Shown here in pieces: positions 44,506 through 52,614 of a stretch of DNA of 64,000 nt. The stretch is taken from contig NZ_BSSQ01000005.1 in the NCBI RefSeq assembly GCF_030161375.1, positions 248,001-312,000 of the forward strand. The letters run 5' to 3'. The translations under genes and the position numbers were made by a program. The stretch is from Paenibacillus glycanilyticus. Its GTDB lineage: Bacteria > Bacillota > Bacilli > Paenibacillales > Paenibacillaceae. How positions within the stretch are numbered: position 1 is the stretch's first letter; every line of letters starts with the position of its first letter. The notes under the pieces are model-generated. The model ran no database searches. It worked only from the letters and a program-made list of their open reading frames with translations, and was not told where the DNA came from.

Positions 44506-46100
44506 AGGGAATCTCCTCCGGTTAATGATCGTGCCGTGTGCTTGAATGCTTCCGGAGACAAGCCGACCTGCTTCTTAAATATCCGGGTGAAATACTTCGT
44601 ATCCCGGTAGCCGCACCGCTCCGCGATCTCGTATATTTTCAGCTTCCCGGCTGCAAGGAGCGCTTTCGCTTCCCTCATCCGGGCTTCCGTAAGATGATCG
44701 GAGAACGAACGCCCCGTGCGCCCCTTAATCAAGGTGCTGAAATAAGACGGATTGAAGTGAAACCGTTCCGCTGCCGTCTCCAGCGTCAGATCCTCGCTAT
44801 AATGGGATTGAATCCAGCTTAAGCACTGCTCGACGGCTGCGTCGCCGGTGCCCTGCTTCCGTTCGGATAAGGCGCGGTGAACCGTTGTCAAACCGCATAG
44901 CAGCTGCTCCATGAGTTCTCTGCCCGTTCCGCAAGCAGGAATCCGCTCGGAGGCCGCTTCGGTGAGAACGGTTCCAACCTGCTGATCAATAATGCCCGAG
45001 GTCCGGCTCTTGAGCTTGATTAATGTTAAGGCCGCATAATTATGAAGGAGCCTTGGTTCTGTATAACCTCCGGCTGCAAGGCTCTTGAAGGCTTCGCGGC
45101 ACATCGCTTCGACTTTTGAGAAGGAAGGGTCTTGAAGAGCTTCGAACAACAACTCGCCGTCGAGCAAATACAACGTCTCCTTCGGCTCATTGCCTTCCAG
45201 CTCTTCCGCGCGGACCACTCCTTGCCACTCCTCGTGAAAAGCATAATGCAGCGCTTTCTCTGCCCGCCGATACATAGCAGGAATGTCTTCCGAATCCGTT
45301 CGGCAGGCAATGCCGTGTAGAATGCGGCCGGAACGCGTTTGCGTTTGCTCTCTTAGCTCATGCTCAAGGGCTATTGCCGATTGATCTGACAACTCGCTGA
45401 ACTTCAACGCCGTAATGAGTCTCTCTCCCTGTTGTATGGTCTGCAAAGGAAATACGCAGGCTTGTCCATGGATCTCCGCCAGTACTTGAAGCTGTTCGGA
45501 CAGAACCGTCATTAATGGCGGCAAGTCGGCATCCTCCGGCTCTGCCCGCCTGATCTCTGTAAGCATGAGAACATCCAGCTGCTCTAGCAGCGGGTATTCC
45601 TGAAGCTCTTCGCCTTGGTCTCCCGAAAGCTCGCCGATCAGCCATTGATGAAGCAGCTTGTCCCGGTAAGCGGAAGATGCCTGCTCCAGCTTATGCTTCA
45701 TACCGGCGGATTCGCCTCTTTCCTTCGCTTCCGACGCAAGCTGCTGCTCGAGCCGCGCCAGCAACGATTCCACTTTGTCCATATCTACGGGCTTCAGCAA
45801 ATAATCATAGGCGCCATGGCGGATGGCAGTCTGGGCATATTCGAACAGATTATAAGCCGATACCATTACGACCTTGACCTCAATGGCCTCTTCTTGCAGC
45901 TTCTGGAGAAAAGCGAGCCCATCCAAATTGGGCATTTGAATATCGCTCAGCACAACATCGGGCCTCTCCGCACGAACAAGGTCAAGCGCAGCCGCGCCGT
46001 CTTTAGCCGTCATCACAGCTGCGTCCGGACGCATGGAGCCGATCATGCCGGCCATCCCTCTTAAATGCCGAGGCTCATCGTCAACGATCAATATTTTCAT
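44502..46100 (-). CDS. Response regulator with AraC-type DNA-binding domain (YesN-like)
   Basis: 532 residues. Receiver domain with phosphoacceptor Asp53 (LSDIQMP) and a conserved KPVD Lys, an uncharacterised central region, and a C-terminal AraC double helix-turn-helix (LTLETAAERFHFNPSYFSTL, KIYEIAERCGYRDTKYFTRI). It is first in its unit, with GGGGGAGG before the ATG. The predicted target is the binding-protein/GH127 operon. Confidence 0.92.
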   Translation of the reverse strand: MKILIVDDEPRHLRGMAGMIGSMRPDAAVMTAKDGAAALDLVRAERPDVVLSDIQMPNLDGLAFLQKLQEEAIEVKVVMVSAYNLFEYAQTAIRHGAYDYLLKPVDMDKVESLLARLEQQLASEAKERGESAGMKHKLEQASSAYRDKLLHQWLIGELSGDQGEELQEYPLLEQLDVLMLTEIRRAEPEDADLPPLMTVLSEQLQVLAEIHGQACVFPLQTIQQGERLITALKFSELSDQSAIALEHELREQTQTRSGRILHGIACRTDSEDIPAMYRRAEKALHYAFHEEWQGVVRAEELEGNEPKETLYLLDGELLFEALQDPSFSKVEAMCREAFKSLAAGGYTEPRLLHNYAALTLIKLKSRTSGIIDQQVGTVLTEAASERIPACGTGRELMEQLLCGLTTVHRALSERKQGTGDAAVEQCLSWIQSHYSEDLTLETAAERFHFNPSYFSTLIKGRTGRSFSDHLTEARMREAKALLAAGKLKIYEIAERCGYRDTKYFTRIFKKQVGLSPEAFKHTARSLTGGDSL

Positions 46101-46305
46101 GGTGCAGTCCTCCCCCGTCTCTCGCTCTCTTTGGTTATTACAGTACTACGCACCAAAGCGCTTGAATAGGGGGATAGTCATTTGAGAAAAATTTACAACT
46201 GGATCATCATGCTCAATTTGGGAATGAAGAATCGTGAGGGAAATGAATCTGAAGGAACAGAAATGGCGGAAGGAAGGACTAGGACATAAGGGCAGGAGGG
46301 TATAT

Positions 46306-46390
46306 AAAAAAAGGGCCCGCTTGCGGAAGCGGGCCTGTCCTAGAAATGGTATCAACTGTGGGGTTGATGCATATGATTGTATCGAATGAA
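46306..46390 (-). ncRNA. Candidate small RNA ending in a strong terminator
   Basis: On the minus strand a TACAAT box (about 46,380) is followed by ATCAAC-CCCACA-GTTGAT, a perfect 6-bp hairpin, and then by the stem GGGCCCGCTTGCGGAAGCGGGCC with seven T residues at 46,306-46,336. No credible ORF lies between this and the separate gerE terminator at 46,438-46,473, so the second terminator lacks a gene of its own. The 46,101-46,499 gap holds nothing else I can identify. Confidence 0.35.
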
Positions 46391-46437
46391 CCTTAGTCTA
46401 AGATTAAAGAACTTTGTCGAAATTTAAAACAACAAGT

Positions 46438-46473
46438 AAAACCCCGTTCCAAATATAGGAACGGGGAACTAGG
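46438..46473 (-). terminator. Rho-independent terminator after gerE
   Basis: GTTCCCCGTTCC pairs with GGAACGGGG around TATATTT on the minus strand, followed by TTTTACTTG. Confidence 0.8.
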
Positions 46474-46499
46474 AAACAGCCCGAATCGAGTATGGGATG

Positions 46500-46724
46500 T
46501 TAGATTTGCAACTCCCCAAGCTTGATCAGCTCGACAACCGCTTGCGAACGACCTTTAACGTTCAATTTTTGCATGACATTGGAAATATGGTTGCGGACGG
46601 TTTTCTCGCTGATAAATAATTGCTGCGCTATATCTCTTGTAGTCTTATCCTGCACCAACAGCTCAAATACCTCGCGTTCGCGATGCGTTAATAAAAACTT
46701 GCTTTTATGGTCGCTACCCTTCAA
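46500..46724 (-). CDS. gerE: Spore coat transcription regulator GerE
   Basis: A 74-residue LuxR-type helix-turn-helix protein, the same length as Bacillus GerE, with LLTHREREVFELLVQDKTTR and LFISEKTVRNHISN almost as in that protein. GerE acts late in the mother cell with sigma K on coat and crust genes. A GTG 9 bases upstream is in frame, but AGGAGGG abuts it; TTG at 46,724 has correct spacing and gives the family length. A sigma-K-like promoter lies upstream. It sits at the edge of the spore-surface locus and may control it. Confidence 0.95.
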   Translation of the reverse strand: MKGSDHKSKFLLTHREREVFELLVQDKTTRDIAQQLFISEKTVRNHISNVMQKLNVKGRSQAVVELIKLGELQI

Positions 46725-46786
46725 GTTTGTCACCCCTCCTTGCTCGGGTTTTTATGGTTTAACAAGGTTAAGGGATACAGTCAAAT

Positions 46787-46814
46787 TATAGTATGAATCG
46801 GCTATAGCAATGGT
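46787..46814 (-). promoter_or_regulatory. Sigma-K-like promoter of gerE
   Basis: On the minus strand ACC (46,812-46,814) and CATACTATA (46,787-46,795) are 16 bp apart, matching the sigma-K consensus AC-16/17-CATANNNTA. It lies 63 bp before the start codon. Confidence 0.75.
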
Positions 46815-46857
46815 GCTGTATGTAAGGAAAATGGGCGCTTATAATCTTAAAGAAATA

Positions 46858-46900
46858 GGGCTGTCTCCTCGGTCAATCCAACGACCTCTGGGGACAGCCC
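46858..46900 (-). terminator. Terminator after the sporulation lipoprotein gene
   Basis: GGGCTGTCCCC pairs with GGAGACAGCCC across a loop containing a GGTCGTTGGATTGACC hairpin, followed by TATTTCTTT on the minus strand. Confidence 0.75.
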
Positions 46901-46917
46901 ATGCTTCGTATTACTTT

Positions 46918-47784
46918 TTAACGGTGATCATAAATATAAGGGGTCGTATGCTTCGTGTCTGGAGAATTCAGCTTTGTAACGTTAGCCGGGAAAATGCGCT
47001 CGACCATCGCGTTGAATTCGGACACAAACCCTTGAATCGGGTGGCCAAGACGCACATCGCCCATATAGCCGTTCATCCGGTCTACGAAATCCGGGTTGGC
47101 CGAAACGTAAACGTTCTTAACGGAAGGATGGATACGCTTTACTTCGGCGGCAATATCGCTTTTGATTTTGTCGGTTAGCTGGCTTTCGCCGGAATTCGTC
47201 ATGCTGAGACCGCGCATGCTGCCGTTATGGCCATTCGTGTCATATCCGCCCATCGTGCCGTTCATGCCGTAGGTTCCGTTCATGCCGTTCATGCCGTATT
47301 TGCCGGCCGAACCATACGTTCCGTTCATGTGACGGTTCGTATCGGTAATCGGACTGCTCATGTTCGTGCGGCTGTAGCTCTTGGCGCTTAAGCCGCGCGT
47401 ATGATCTTCAAAAGATACGGCAACATAAGCATTATTGTCGGTAAGCATGACATTGGCGGTTTTGACCGTATTCATGGCAACAAGCTTGTTGGCGATTTCT
47501 TCGCTCATTTCCATCTTATAATTTTTATGACTGCCCACGATATTGTTGCTGTTGAGGCGGCGGCCATTGACACGGTTCATTTCGTTCATTTGGTCATTCG
47601 CGAAACGTTTGTCCGTTATCGTGCCTGGCGCCGAGAAATTGCGGATCATATTTCCGTTAGCATCGTAACGCACGCTGTTGGGACGAATATTTTTGTTGCC
47701 GATATCCCCCTGATTGGCGGCGCATCCTGCTAACGTCGTTGCTAAAGCCACACTTGCAGTAAGAAGAATGAATTTGTTGTTCAT
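46918..47784 (-). CDS. YhcN/YlaJ-family sporulation lipoprotein
   Basis: 288 residues with lipobox LAGC and Cys21. Residues about 85-140 (KMEMSEEIANKLVAMNTVKT, NAYVAVSF) and 205-260 (KIKSDIAAEVKRIHPSVKNV, YVSANPDF) form the split YhcN/YlaJ domain of inner-spore-membrane lipoproteins. Between them is a Gly/Met/Asn/Tyr-rich insertion of about 45 residues with repeated MNGTYG. YhcN-type proteins are made in the forespore and influence germination or outgrowth. GGAGGAG lies 8 bases before the ATG. Confidence 0.85.
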   Translation of the reverse strand: MNNKFILLTASVALATTLAGCAANQGDIGNKNIRPNSVRYDANGNMIRNFSAPGTITDKRFANDQMNEMNRVNGRRLNSNNIVGSHKNYKMEMSEEIANKLVAMNTVKTANVMLTDNNAYVAVSFEDHTRGLSAKSYSRTNMSSPITDTNRHMNGTYGSAGKYGMNGMNGTYGMNGTMGGYDTNGHNGSMRGLSMTNSGESQLTDKIKSDIAAEVKRIHPSVKNVYVSANPDFVDRMNGYMGDVRLGHPIQGFVSEFNAMVERIFPANVTKLNSPDTKHTTPYIYDHR

Positions 47785-47870
47785 GAGCTGGCCACTCCTC
47801 CATTCGTAAGTTTAAGCTTTGACCCGTCCTTTATTGTGCTCGGTTACGGCGAAGCTATCCGACAATCGGC

Positions 47871-47899
47871 TTGACAAATCCATTCAAGTTAAGTAATTT
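47871..47899 (+). promoter_or_regulatory. Sigma-A promoter of fabH
   Basis: Consensus TTGACA (47,871-47,876) and TAATTT (47,894-47,899) are separated by 17 bp, placing the transcription start near 47,905, just before the FapR-type operator. Confidence 0.75.
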
Positions 47900-47910
47900 A
47901 TTATCAAGTA

Positions 47911-47927
47911 TTAGTACCTGGTGCTAA
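47911..47927 (+). promoter_or_regulatory. FapR operator
   Basis: TTAGTACCTGGTGCTAA is a 17-bp imperfect palindrome matching the FapR binding consensus of Bacillus lipid genes (TTAGTACCTRGTACTAA-like). It lies immediately downstream of the predicted start of transcription, so FapR would repress until malonyl-CoA accumulates. Confidence 0.75.
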
Positions 47928-47953
47928 ATTATAAACGCAAGGAGCTGGTTATC

Positions 47954-48943
47954 ATGGAAAAACTATTGCAATCCAATGCGGTTATTACCGCCATCGGCAC
48001 TTATACGCCCGAGAAAATTCTTTCCAACGCGGATTTGGAACAGCTTGTTGAGACGTCGGACGAATGGATTGTGCAGCGCACCGGTATCCGGGAACGCCGA
48101 ATTGCCGCGGACCATCAGTTCACGAGCGATTTGTGCGTCCGGGCCGCGCGTGATATGCAGCAACGTTACGGCGTCCAGCTTGAGGACGTGGATTATGTTA
48201 TTGTCGCAACCTCCACGCCGGATAATGTGATCCCAAGCGTTGCCGCGCAAGTACAGGCTGCGCTTGGCATTCGGAAATGCGGAGCAATCGATATTCAGGC
48301 GGCATGTGCCGGTTTCACTTCGGCCATCCAACTAGCGAACGGGCTTCTCCTCTCCGGTGTTTACCGCAAAATTCTGGTTATCGGCGGAGAAACGTTATCC
48401 AAAGTTACCAACTACGAAGATCGCACGACCTGCATCTTGTTTGGTGACGGAGCCGGCGCTTTCTTGATGGAAGCCGGGGCGGAAGGCGATATTTTGGCGA
48501 TGTCCGCTCACACCGACGGATCGGGCGGTCATCATGTTTACCGGAGCGGCTTGTCCACTTCAATAAATGCGGCGGATATCGATACAACGAGCCGGATTGT
48601 CCAAAATGGACGGGAAGTTTATAAATGGGCGCTTAGCCAAGTATCCGAAGGAATTGCCGGATTGCTAAGAGACAGCGGGTATACGCCGGAGCAGATCAAC
48701 TGGTTCGTTCCGCACAATGCGAATCAACGCATCATTGACGCGTTATGCGAACGGACCGGCATAAGCGAGCAGCAAGCATTGTCGAGCATTGAGCATTACG
48801 GGAATACGTCCGCAGCTTCGATTCCGCTTGCTCTTGATGCCGCTGTCCGGGACGGCAGGGTATTGCCGGGACATGTGCTGCTGCTCTACGGCTTTGGCGG
48901 AGGACTAACCCAATCCGGCGTTTTGCTTCGCTGGTCCATATGA
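47954..48943 (+). CDS. fabH: 3-oxoacyl-ACP synthase III (FabH)
   Basis: A 329-residue condensing enzyme starting fatty-acid synthesis from acyl-CoA and malonyl-ACP. The catalytic triad is Cys118 (DIQAACAG), His254 (VPHNANQR) and Asn284 (EHYGNTSAA). The ATG at 47,954 follows AAGGAG at 9 bases; an upstream in-frame codon lies in the operator. It stands alone, without other fab genes, like the extra fabHB of Bacillus, and is regulated by a FapR-type site. Flanked by spore genes, it may be an additional isozyme or simply a neighbour. Confidence 0.93.
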   Translation: MEKLLQSNAVITAIGTYTPEKILSNADLEQLVETSDEWIVQRTGIRERRIAADHQFTSDLCVRAARDMQQRYGVQLEDVDYVIVATSTPDNVIPSVAAQVQAALGIRKCGAIDIQAACAGFTSAIQLANGLLLSGVYRKILVIGGETLSKVTNYEDRTTCILFGDGAGAFLMEAGAEGDILAMSAHTDGSGGHHVYRSGLSTSINAADIDTTSRIVQNGREVYKWALSQVSEGIAGLLRDSGYTPEQINWFVPHNANQRIIDALCERTGISEQQALSSIEHYGNTSAASIPLALDAAVRDGRVLPGHVLLLYGFGGGLTQSGVLLRWSI

Positions 48944-48954
48944 TTCATGATGGC

Positions 48955-50067
48955 TCACAGAAACGGGAATAATACGGACATCATCATATGAAGACGGTTG
49001 GAATACGTATGGTCCCGGTAAGCCCGGTACATGCCGCGAAGCGCGATTTGTTTCCGTTCCTGATCGTGCTTCAGGTAGTAGTCCAGCTTCTCGATTAGTT
49101 CCGCAGGCGAAGAATAAGTGACGATTTCCTGTCCGGGCGTAAAAAAGGATGCGAGGTCGTCGCGCGTATCGCATACCTGCAGTACGGCGCATGCCGCGAT
49201 CTCGAAAGTGCGCGGATTCGGCGAGACAGCCGTCAGTCCGATTCTGTTGCTGTTATACAAAGCATCGTCATGAGCACGGTGCATGTTGATGACGATCTTG
49301 GAAGCATTGTACGTCAAGGCCGTTTCTTCCGGCCCCATCCAATGATTAAGCTTGATCTTGGAGCGGAGCAGTTCATAACGGGACAAACGATCCCACCATA
49401 TGCCGGAAATCAACGTATTTTTCTCTGCCAGATACGGCGTTAACTCATTGAAATATTGGACCCGGTTCAAATAGGCCGAACCGATAAACGTAATCTCCTT
49501 GCGATTGGAACGGTCAGGGTTAATCGGCTTGTATTGGGCCGGATGAAAACAAAACGGCAAGTAATGGACATTCTGGCATCCCAGCTGCTTGTAATAATCA
49601 ATCGTATTGCGCTCCAACGTAAACACGGTGTCGTAATGAGGAACAAGCTGCGTGGTAATGTCCGTATAATAGGGGTCATCCGTCAGCCATATGGCTGTTC
49701 GGATCCCTTTTTCCTTCAAGGCCACTACTTGACCGACGTCAAACTGAAGGCCATCGAGCACGATAACAATGTCCGGAGGATCAGCTGCCGCAATCTCGGC
49801 AACCGGCTGCGTGGAATTGACTACGGTTAACCGTTGAACCATCGCCGTTAACGTTTCTCTAACCGCTTGATCGATCGGCGAATAAGGAAACCCTTTGCCG
49901 GTCTCCACAAACATCGCATGAATCGGCCATACTTTATTGTTTTGAGGAACCCGGCTGATTGCCTCTTCGCATAACCCATACCAGTATCCGTGATCCCATC
50001 CCAGCTGATATCTGGCCGCCCGTCCAGCCTCCTCGCTTGTTTTCCTCTTGAGTCCTGGGGCCATCAT
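48955..50067 (-). CDS. CgeB-family glycosyltransferase
   Basis: A 370-residue predicted glycosyltransferase. DIVIVLDGL, TAIWLTDDPYYTD and the C-terminal NPRTFEIAACAVLQVCDTRD belong to the CgeB family, which glycosylates the spore surface in Bacillus under GerE control. Near the N-terminus YQLGWDHGYWYG is part of an aromatic-x-x-Gly tag shared with neighbours. No membrane segment. It overlaps nothing, but is only 9 bp after the next CgeB-like gene, so the two are co-transcribed. Donor and acceptor are unknown. Confidence 0.85.
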   Translation of the reverse strand: MMAPGLKRKTSEEAGRAARYQLGWDHGYWYGLCEEAISRVPQNNKVWPIHAMFVETGKGFPYSPIDQAVRETLTAMVQRLTVVNSTQPVAEIAAADPPDIVIVLDGLQFDVGQVVALKEKGIRTAIWLTDDPYYTDITTQLVPHYDTVFTLERNTIDYYKQLGCQNVHYLPFCFHPAQYKPINPDRSNRKEITFIGSAYLNRVQYFNELTPYLAEKNTLISGIWWDRLSRYELLRSKIKLNHWMGPEETALTYNASKIVINMHRAHDDALYNSNRIGLTAVSPNPRTFEIAACAVLQVCDTRDDLASFFTPGQEIVTYSSPAELIEKLDYYLKHDQERKQIALRGMYRAYRDHTYSNRLHMMMSVLFPFL

Positions 50068-50076
50068 TCGTCACTC

Positions 50077-51177
50077 CTACCTCAATAAATTGACAAGCGT
50101 TGCAATCCGCGACGTCATCGTATGATGGCGCAATGTCCGGTACATGCCTCTCATCGCGATTCGAAGCCGTTCTTCTTCATGGGACAAATAATAATCCAGT
50201 TTCGCAACTAGTTCTTGCGCGCTGCCATACGTCTCAATCTCGTGCCCGGGACGGTATTGCGTAGCCAAATCCTCCCGAATATCGGTTAGCTGAAGCGTAG
50301 CGCAAGCCGATACGTCATACGTTCTCGGGTTAACCGATAAACCCGGCATTTGCAGCATATTCGGATTGTCCGGGCCGGGAATGTCCGAGCGGTGCATATT
50401 GATGACGATTTTGGAGCCGTTATAATAATGGGCTGCCATCTCCGGGAGGACGCTGTCCATATGGATGGACGGTTTCAGCAAATGATGATTTTTCAAGCGG
50501 TCCCAATGTCCCCCGGCAATAAACACCTTCCGGCGCGACAATTGCTCTGCGATCGAATCAATGAGCTCCACCCTGTTCCAGAAAGCAACTCCGATAAAAC
50601 AAATATCATATTGGTATTGCTTCTCCGCCCGGAATGACCCGAAGACCGTATCATTTACGGCTAGCGGCAAATGATGCACCTGGAGGCAGCCATGCTGCCG
50701 ATACAGCTCTACCGTGCCCCGTTCATGCGTTAATACAACCTCATAATGAGGGGCAATCTGAATCGTTTGCGCCGTCATGTACGGATCATCGACAAACCAA
50801 ATGACCGTCTTGATTCCCATGGCGCGGATAGCCGCAATATGTTCGAGATGATCCGGCGGAAACGTATATAATCCATTCAGCACCAGTACAATATCGGGCT
50901 GAATAGCCGTGACCTGCTGAAGCAAGCCCTCTTGCACGCCAACATGCACCTCGCTGACGCATTTTTGGAGCGCCAAGACGATGCCTGAATCAATAGCGTC
51001 GAAACCCAATGAGCCTTGCGGTATATACAACACACGCAGAGGCACCACTTCCGGCAATGGAGTCAAGAGAGCCGTCTTTGCCCACTCACAAGCTCCGTCC
51101 CGCCATCCTGCGTGGAAGCCGGCCGAATGTCCCTGCTGTTTACCCAACTGGAAGGACGCTGCTGCTCCCGTGTTCAC
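50077..51177 (-). CDS. CgeB-family glycosyltransferase (paralogue)
   Basis: 366 residues, a diverged paralogue of the next gene downstream, with IVLVLNGLYTFPPD, TVIWFVDDPYMTAQ and NPRTYDVSACATLQLTDIRED in the same places. The N-terminus FQLGKQQGHSAGFHAGWRDG (residues 9-28) is a run of Gly at every fourth position. The start is GTG with GGGGAATT before it. Tandem duplication followed by divergence suggests successive transfer steps on one glycan. Confidence 0.85.
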   Translation of the reverse strand: MNTGAAASFQLGKQQGHSAGFHAGWRDGACEWAKTALLTPLPEVVPLRVLYIPQGSLGFDAIDSGIVLALQKCVSEVHVGVQEGLLQQVTAIQPDIVLVLNGLYTFPPDHLEHIAAIRAMGIKTVIWFVDDPYMTAQTIQIAPHYEVVLTHERGTVELYRQHGCLQVHHLPLAVNDTVFGSFRAEKQYQYDICFIGVAFWNRVELIDSIAEQLSRRKVFIAGGHWDRLKNHHLLKPSIHMDSVLPEMAAHYYNGSKIVINMHRSDIPGPDNPNMLQMPGLSVNPRTYDVSACATLQLTDIREDLATQYRPGHEIETYGSAQELVAKLDYYLSHEEERLRIAMRGMYRTLRHHTMTSRIATLVNLLR

Positions 51178-51295
51178 AATTCCCCGTCACCTGCCCGATT
51201 GTAGTAGTTATACAAAAAAAGAGCCTTATTCCTGTTTTGTCCAGCTTGGGCATGAACAAGGCAGAAGCTAAGCCCTCTATTGAAAGTTAAAGCCG

Positions 51296-51580
51296 TTAGA
51301 CCTGCGTCTCATAAGCAATCTGATGCCCATCTTCGAAACCTTTGGCAAATCCGGAATTATAGCCGTCATTATAGGCTTGGTTAAAACCGTTATCATAGCT
51401 GATCGGATCATAACTTGCGCTTTTTCTTCTTTTTCTGACCGACTTTTTCCGGCGAAGCAGGGAGCCCTTGCCGCTCTTCTTGCCAGCTGACTTCTTAGCC
51501 CCGCTTAATTTGCGTTTTGTACGGGCATAAGGCTTGCGTTTGGTTTTCCGTTTGGCTGCGGTAGTGCTTTTCTTCTTCAT
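51296..51580 (-). CDS. Basic small protein with aromatic-Gly repeat tail
   Basis: 94 residues in two parts. Residues 1-56 are about half Lys/Arg (KRKTKRKPYARTKRKLSG), like a nucleic-acid- or polyanion-binding tail. Residues 62-90 hold FNQAYNDGYNSGFAKGFEDG, Gly/aromatic residues with a four-residue period. No known family. AGGAGG lies 7 bases before the ATG and the gene follows the 102-residue ORF by 1 bp. It may anchor surface proteins or glycosyltransferases carrying the same tag; this is inference. Confidence 0.75.
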   Translation of the reverse strand: MKKKSTTAAKRKTKRKPYARTKRKLSGAKKSAGKKSGKGSLLRRKKSVRKRRKSASYDPISYDNGFNQAYNDGYNSGFAKGFEDGHQIAYETQV

Positions 51581-51581
51581 A

Positions 51582-51890
51582 TCAAACGCCTCCTTTGCGT
51601 GGACGTTTCCTTCTTAATCCGCTGATTGTGGCATTCAGCCATGGCGTGCCGGGACTGCCAAGCTTCCTATACTTCCGGCGCATGGTCAGTCCCGTTACGG
51701 ATTCCGCTATATATTTTTGCATCGTTGTCAGTAACTCCACATTTTCGGCAATGCTTTGGGCCAGCGCCGGGGAAGCCCCCGACACATCGGCTATGCTGTC
51801 CAGAATACGGGCAAGCGCGGTCTGGCTTCTCGCCAAGGAAGACAGAAGCTCGAGTTTAACTTCCCGCTCCGTTTGAGTGATTGTGCTCAA
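51582..51890 (-). CDS. Small uncharacterised protein, 102 residues
   Basis: Mostly helical (VKLELLSSLARSQTALARIL, AQSIAENVELLTTMQKYIAE) with a basic C-terminus ending RRKRPRKGGV. No family recognised. The TTG start overlaps the stop of the 111-residue gene by 4 bp (TTGA), indicating translational coupling. It belongs to a run of four small proteins that may form a structural or scaffold set. Confidence 0.75.
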   Translation of the reverse strand: MSTITQTEREVKLELLSSLARSQTALARILDSIADVSGASPALAQSIAENVELLTTMQKYIAESVTGLTMRRKYRKLGSPGTPWLNATISGLRRKRPRKGGV

Positions 51891-52222
51891 TTCATATCAC
51901 CCATGCCGAACAGCATTTCTTCGTCATCCCCTTCATTACCTCCGGCTTCGCCTGATTTAGGCAGCACGGATCTCATGACGGAAAGAATCCCTTGGCTCAT
52001 TTTGTTTACGCCGTCCAATACTTCGATTACCTGCTCGTTGATTTGAGCCGTTTGCTTCATCTGCGTTTGATCACCAAGGAAGGATGCCTCCGTAATATGA
52101 TTGCATATCCAATTCCGCGCTTTTTCCGCTTCCTCCGCTTTGGCTTCCAGCATTAAGGCGATATTCCACTGCATATTGGCCGTAGCGCCAAGCATGCGCA
52201 TATAGGCCTGCTCCCGATTCAT
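51887..52222 (-). CDS. Small uncharacterised protein, 111 residues
   Basis: Helical N-terminal region (MLGATANMQWNIALMLEAKA, EEAEKARNWICNHI) and an acidic, Gly/Met-rich C-terminus (EAGGNEGDDEEMLFGMGDMN). The ATG at 52,222 has AGGAGG 10 bases upstream; a TTG two codons earlier is too close. It alternates in charge with its basic neighbours, which would favour complex formation. Function unknown. Confidence 0.75.
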   Translation of the reverse strand: MNREQAYMRMLGATANMQWNIALMLEAKAEEAEKARNWICNHITEASFLGDQTQMKQTAQINEQVIEVLDGVNKMSQGILSVMRSVLPKSGEAGGNEGDDEEMLFGMGDMN

Positions 52223-52247
52223 AAACAAACATCCTCCTTCAGGCCGT

Positions 52248-52535
52248 TCACTCTTCTTCCTCGAGGCGAAGCTCGCGAACGGTAAACGTCAGCTGCGCTG
52301 CAAGCGTCTCTTGCAATTCCGCTATGGTTGATAAATAGGAGACAATTCCGCCAAGCAGGGATTGCGTGCTTGTGAGCAGCCCATCCGTACCGCCGAAATT
52401 CGGATTGTTGTCCGGGATGGTCTTCACAACTTCAGCCATCCGAACAACAACATGGCGCTTGGAATCGATCATACGGGCCATTTGTTGATGGGAATGGGAT
52501 AAATGTTCAATAATTTCGTTTACGATCTGCTGCAA
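52248..52535 (-). CDS. Small uncharacterised protein, first of four
   Basis: About 95 residues, predicted helical (LQQIVNEIIEHLSHSHQQMA, SLLGGIVSYLSTIAELQETL), acidic at the end (RELRLEEEE). A longer reading from ATG at 52,559 contains the AGGAGG site inside it, so the TTG at 52,535 (spacing 8) or GTG at 52,538 is the true start. A CATA-type box lies 47 bp upstream. No family recognised; by position it is the first gene of a probable mother-cell operon. Confidence 0.7.
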   Translation of the reverse strand: MQQIVNEIIEHLSHSHQQMARMIDSKRHVVVRMAEVVKTIPDNNPNFGGTDGLLTSTQSLLGGIVSYLSTIAELQETLAAQLTFTVRELRLEEEE

Positions 52536-52581
52536 CACCAGTCCCTCCTTTGCAGCCATATACGTCTAGTTGTCGTCTTAC

Positions 52582-52590
52582 CAGCATATG
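52582..52590 (-). promoter_or_regulatory. Sigma-K-like -10 box of the small-protein operon
   Basis: Minus strand CATATGCTG matches CATANNNTA except the last base; ACC lies 15 bp upstream on the same strand (ACCCTTTTTCAAAGGTG before CATA). Confidence 0.45.
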
Positions 52591-52614
52591 CACCTTTGAA
52601 AAAGGGTGATACTT

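Noticed and set aside
46151..46170. Palindrome CAAAGCGCTTG upstream of the YesN gene as a cre site
   Set aside because: Only about 10 of 14 positions fit the CcpA consensus and the outer TG/CA are missing.
46146..46355. 69-residue minus-strand open frame
   Set aside because: It spans the strong terminator at 46,306-46,341 and has no ribosome site; a small RNA upstream fits better.
51178..51295. Terminator upstream of the CgeB paralogue
   Set aside because: A seven-T run exists on the minus strand near 51,214, but the preceding stem is imperfect, so it is not called.
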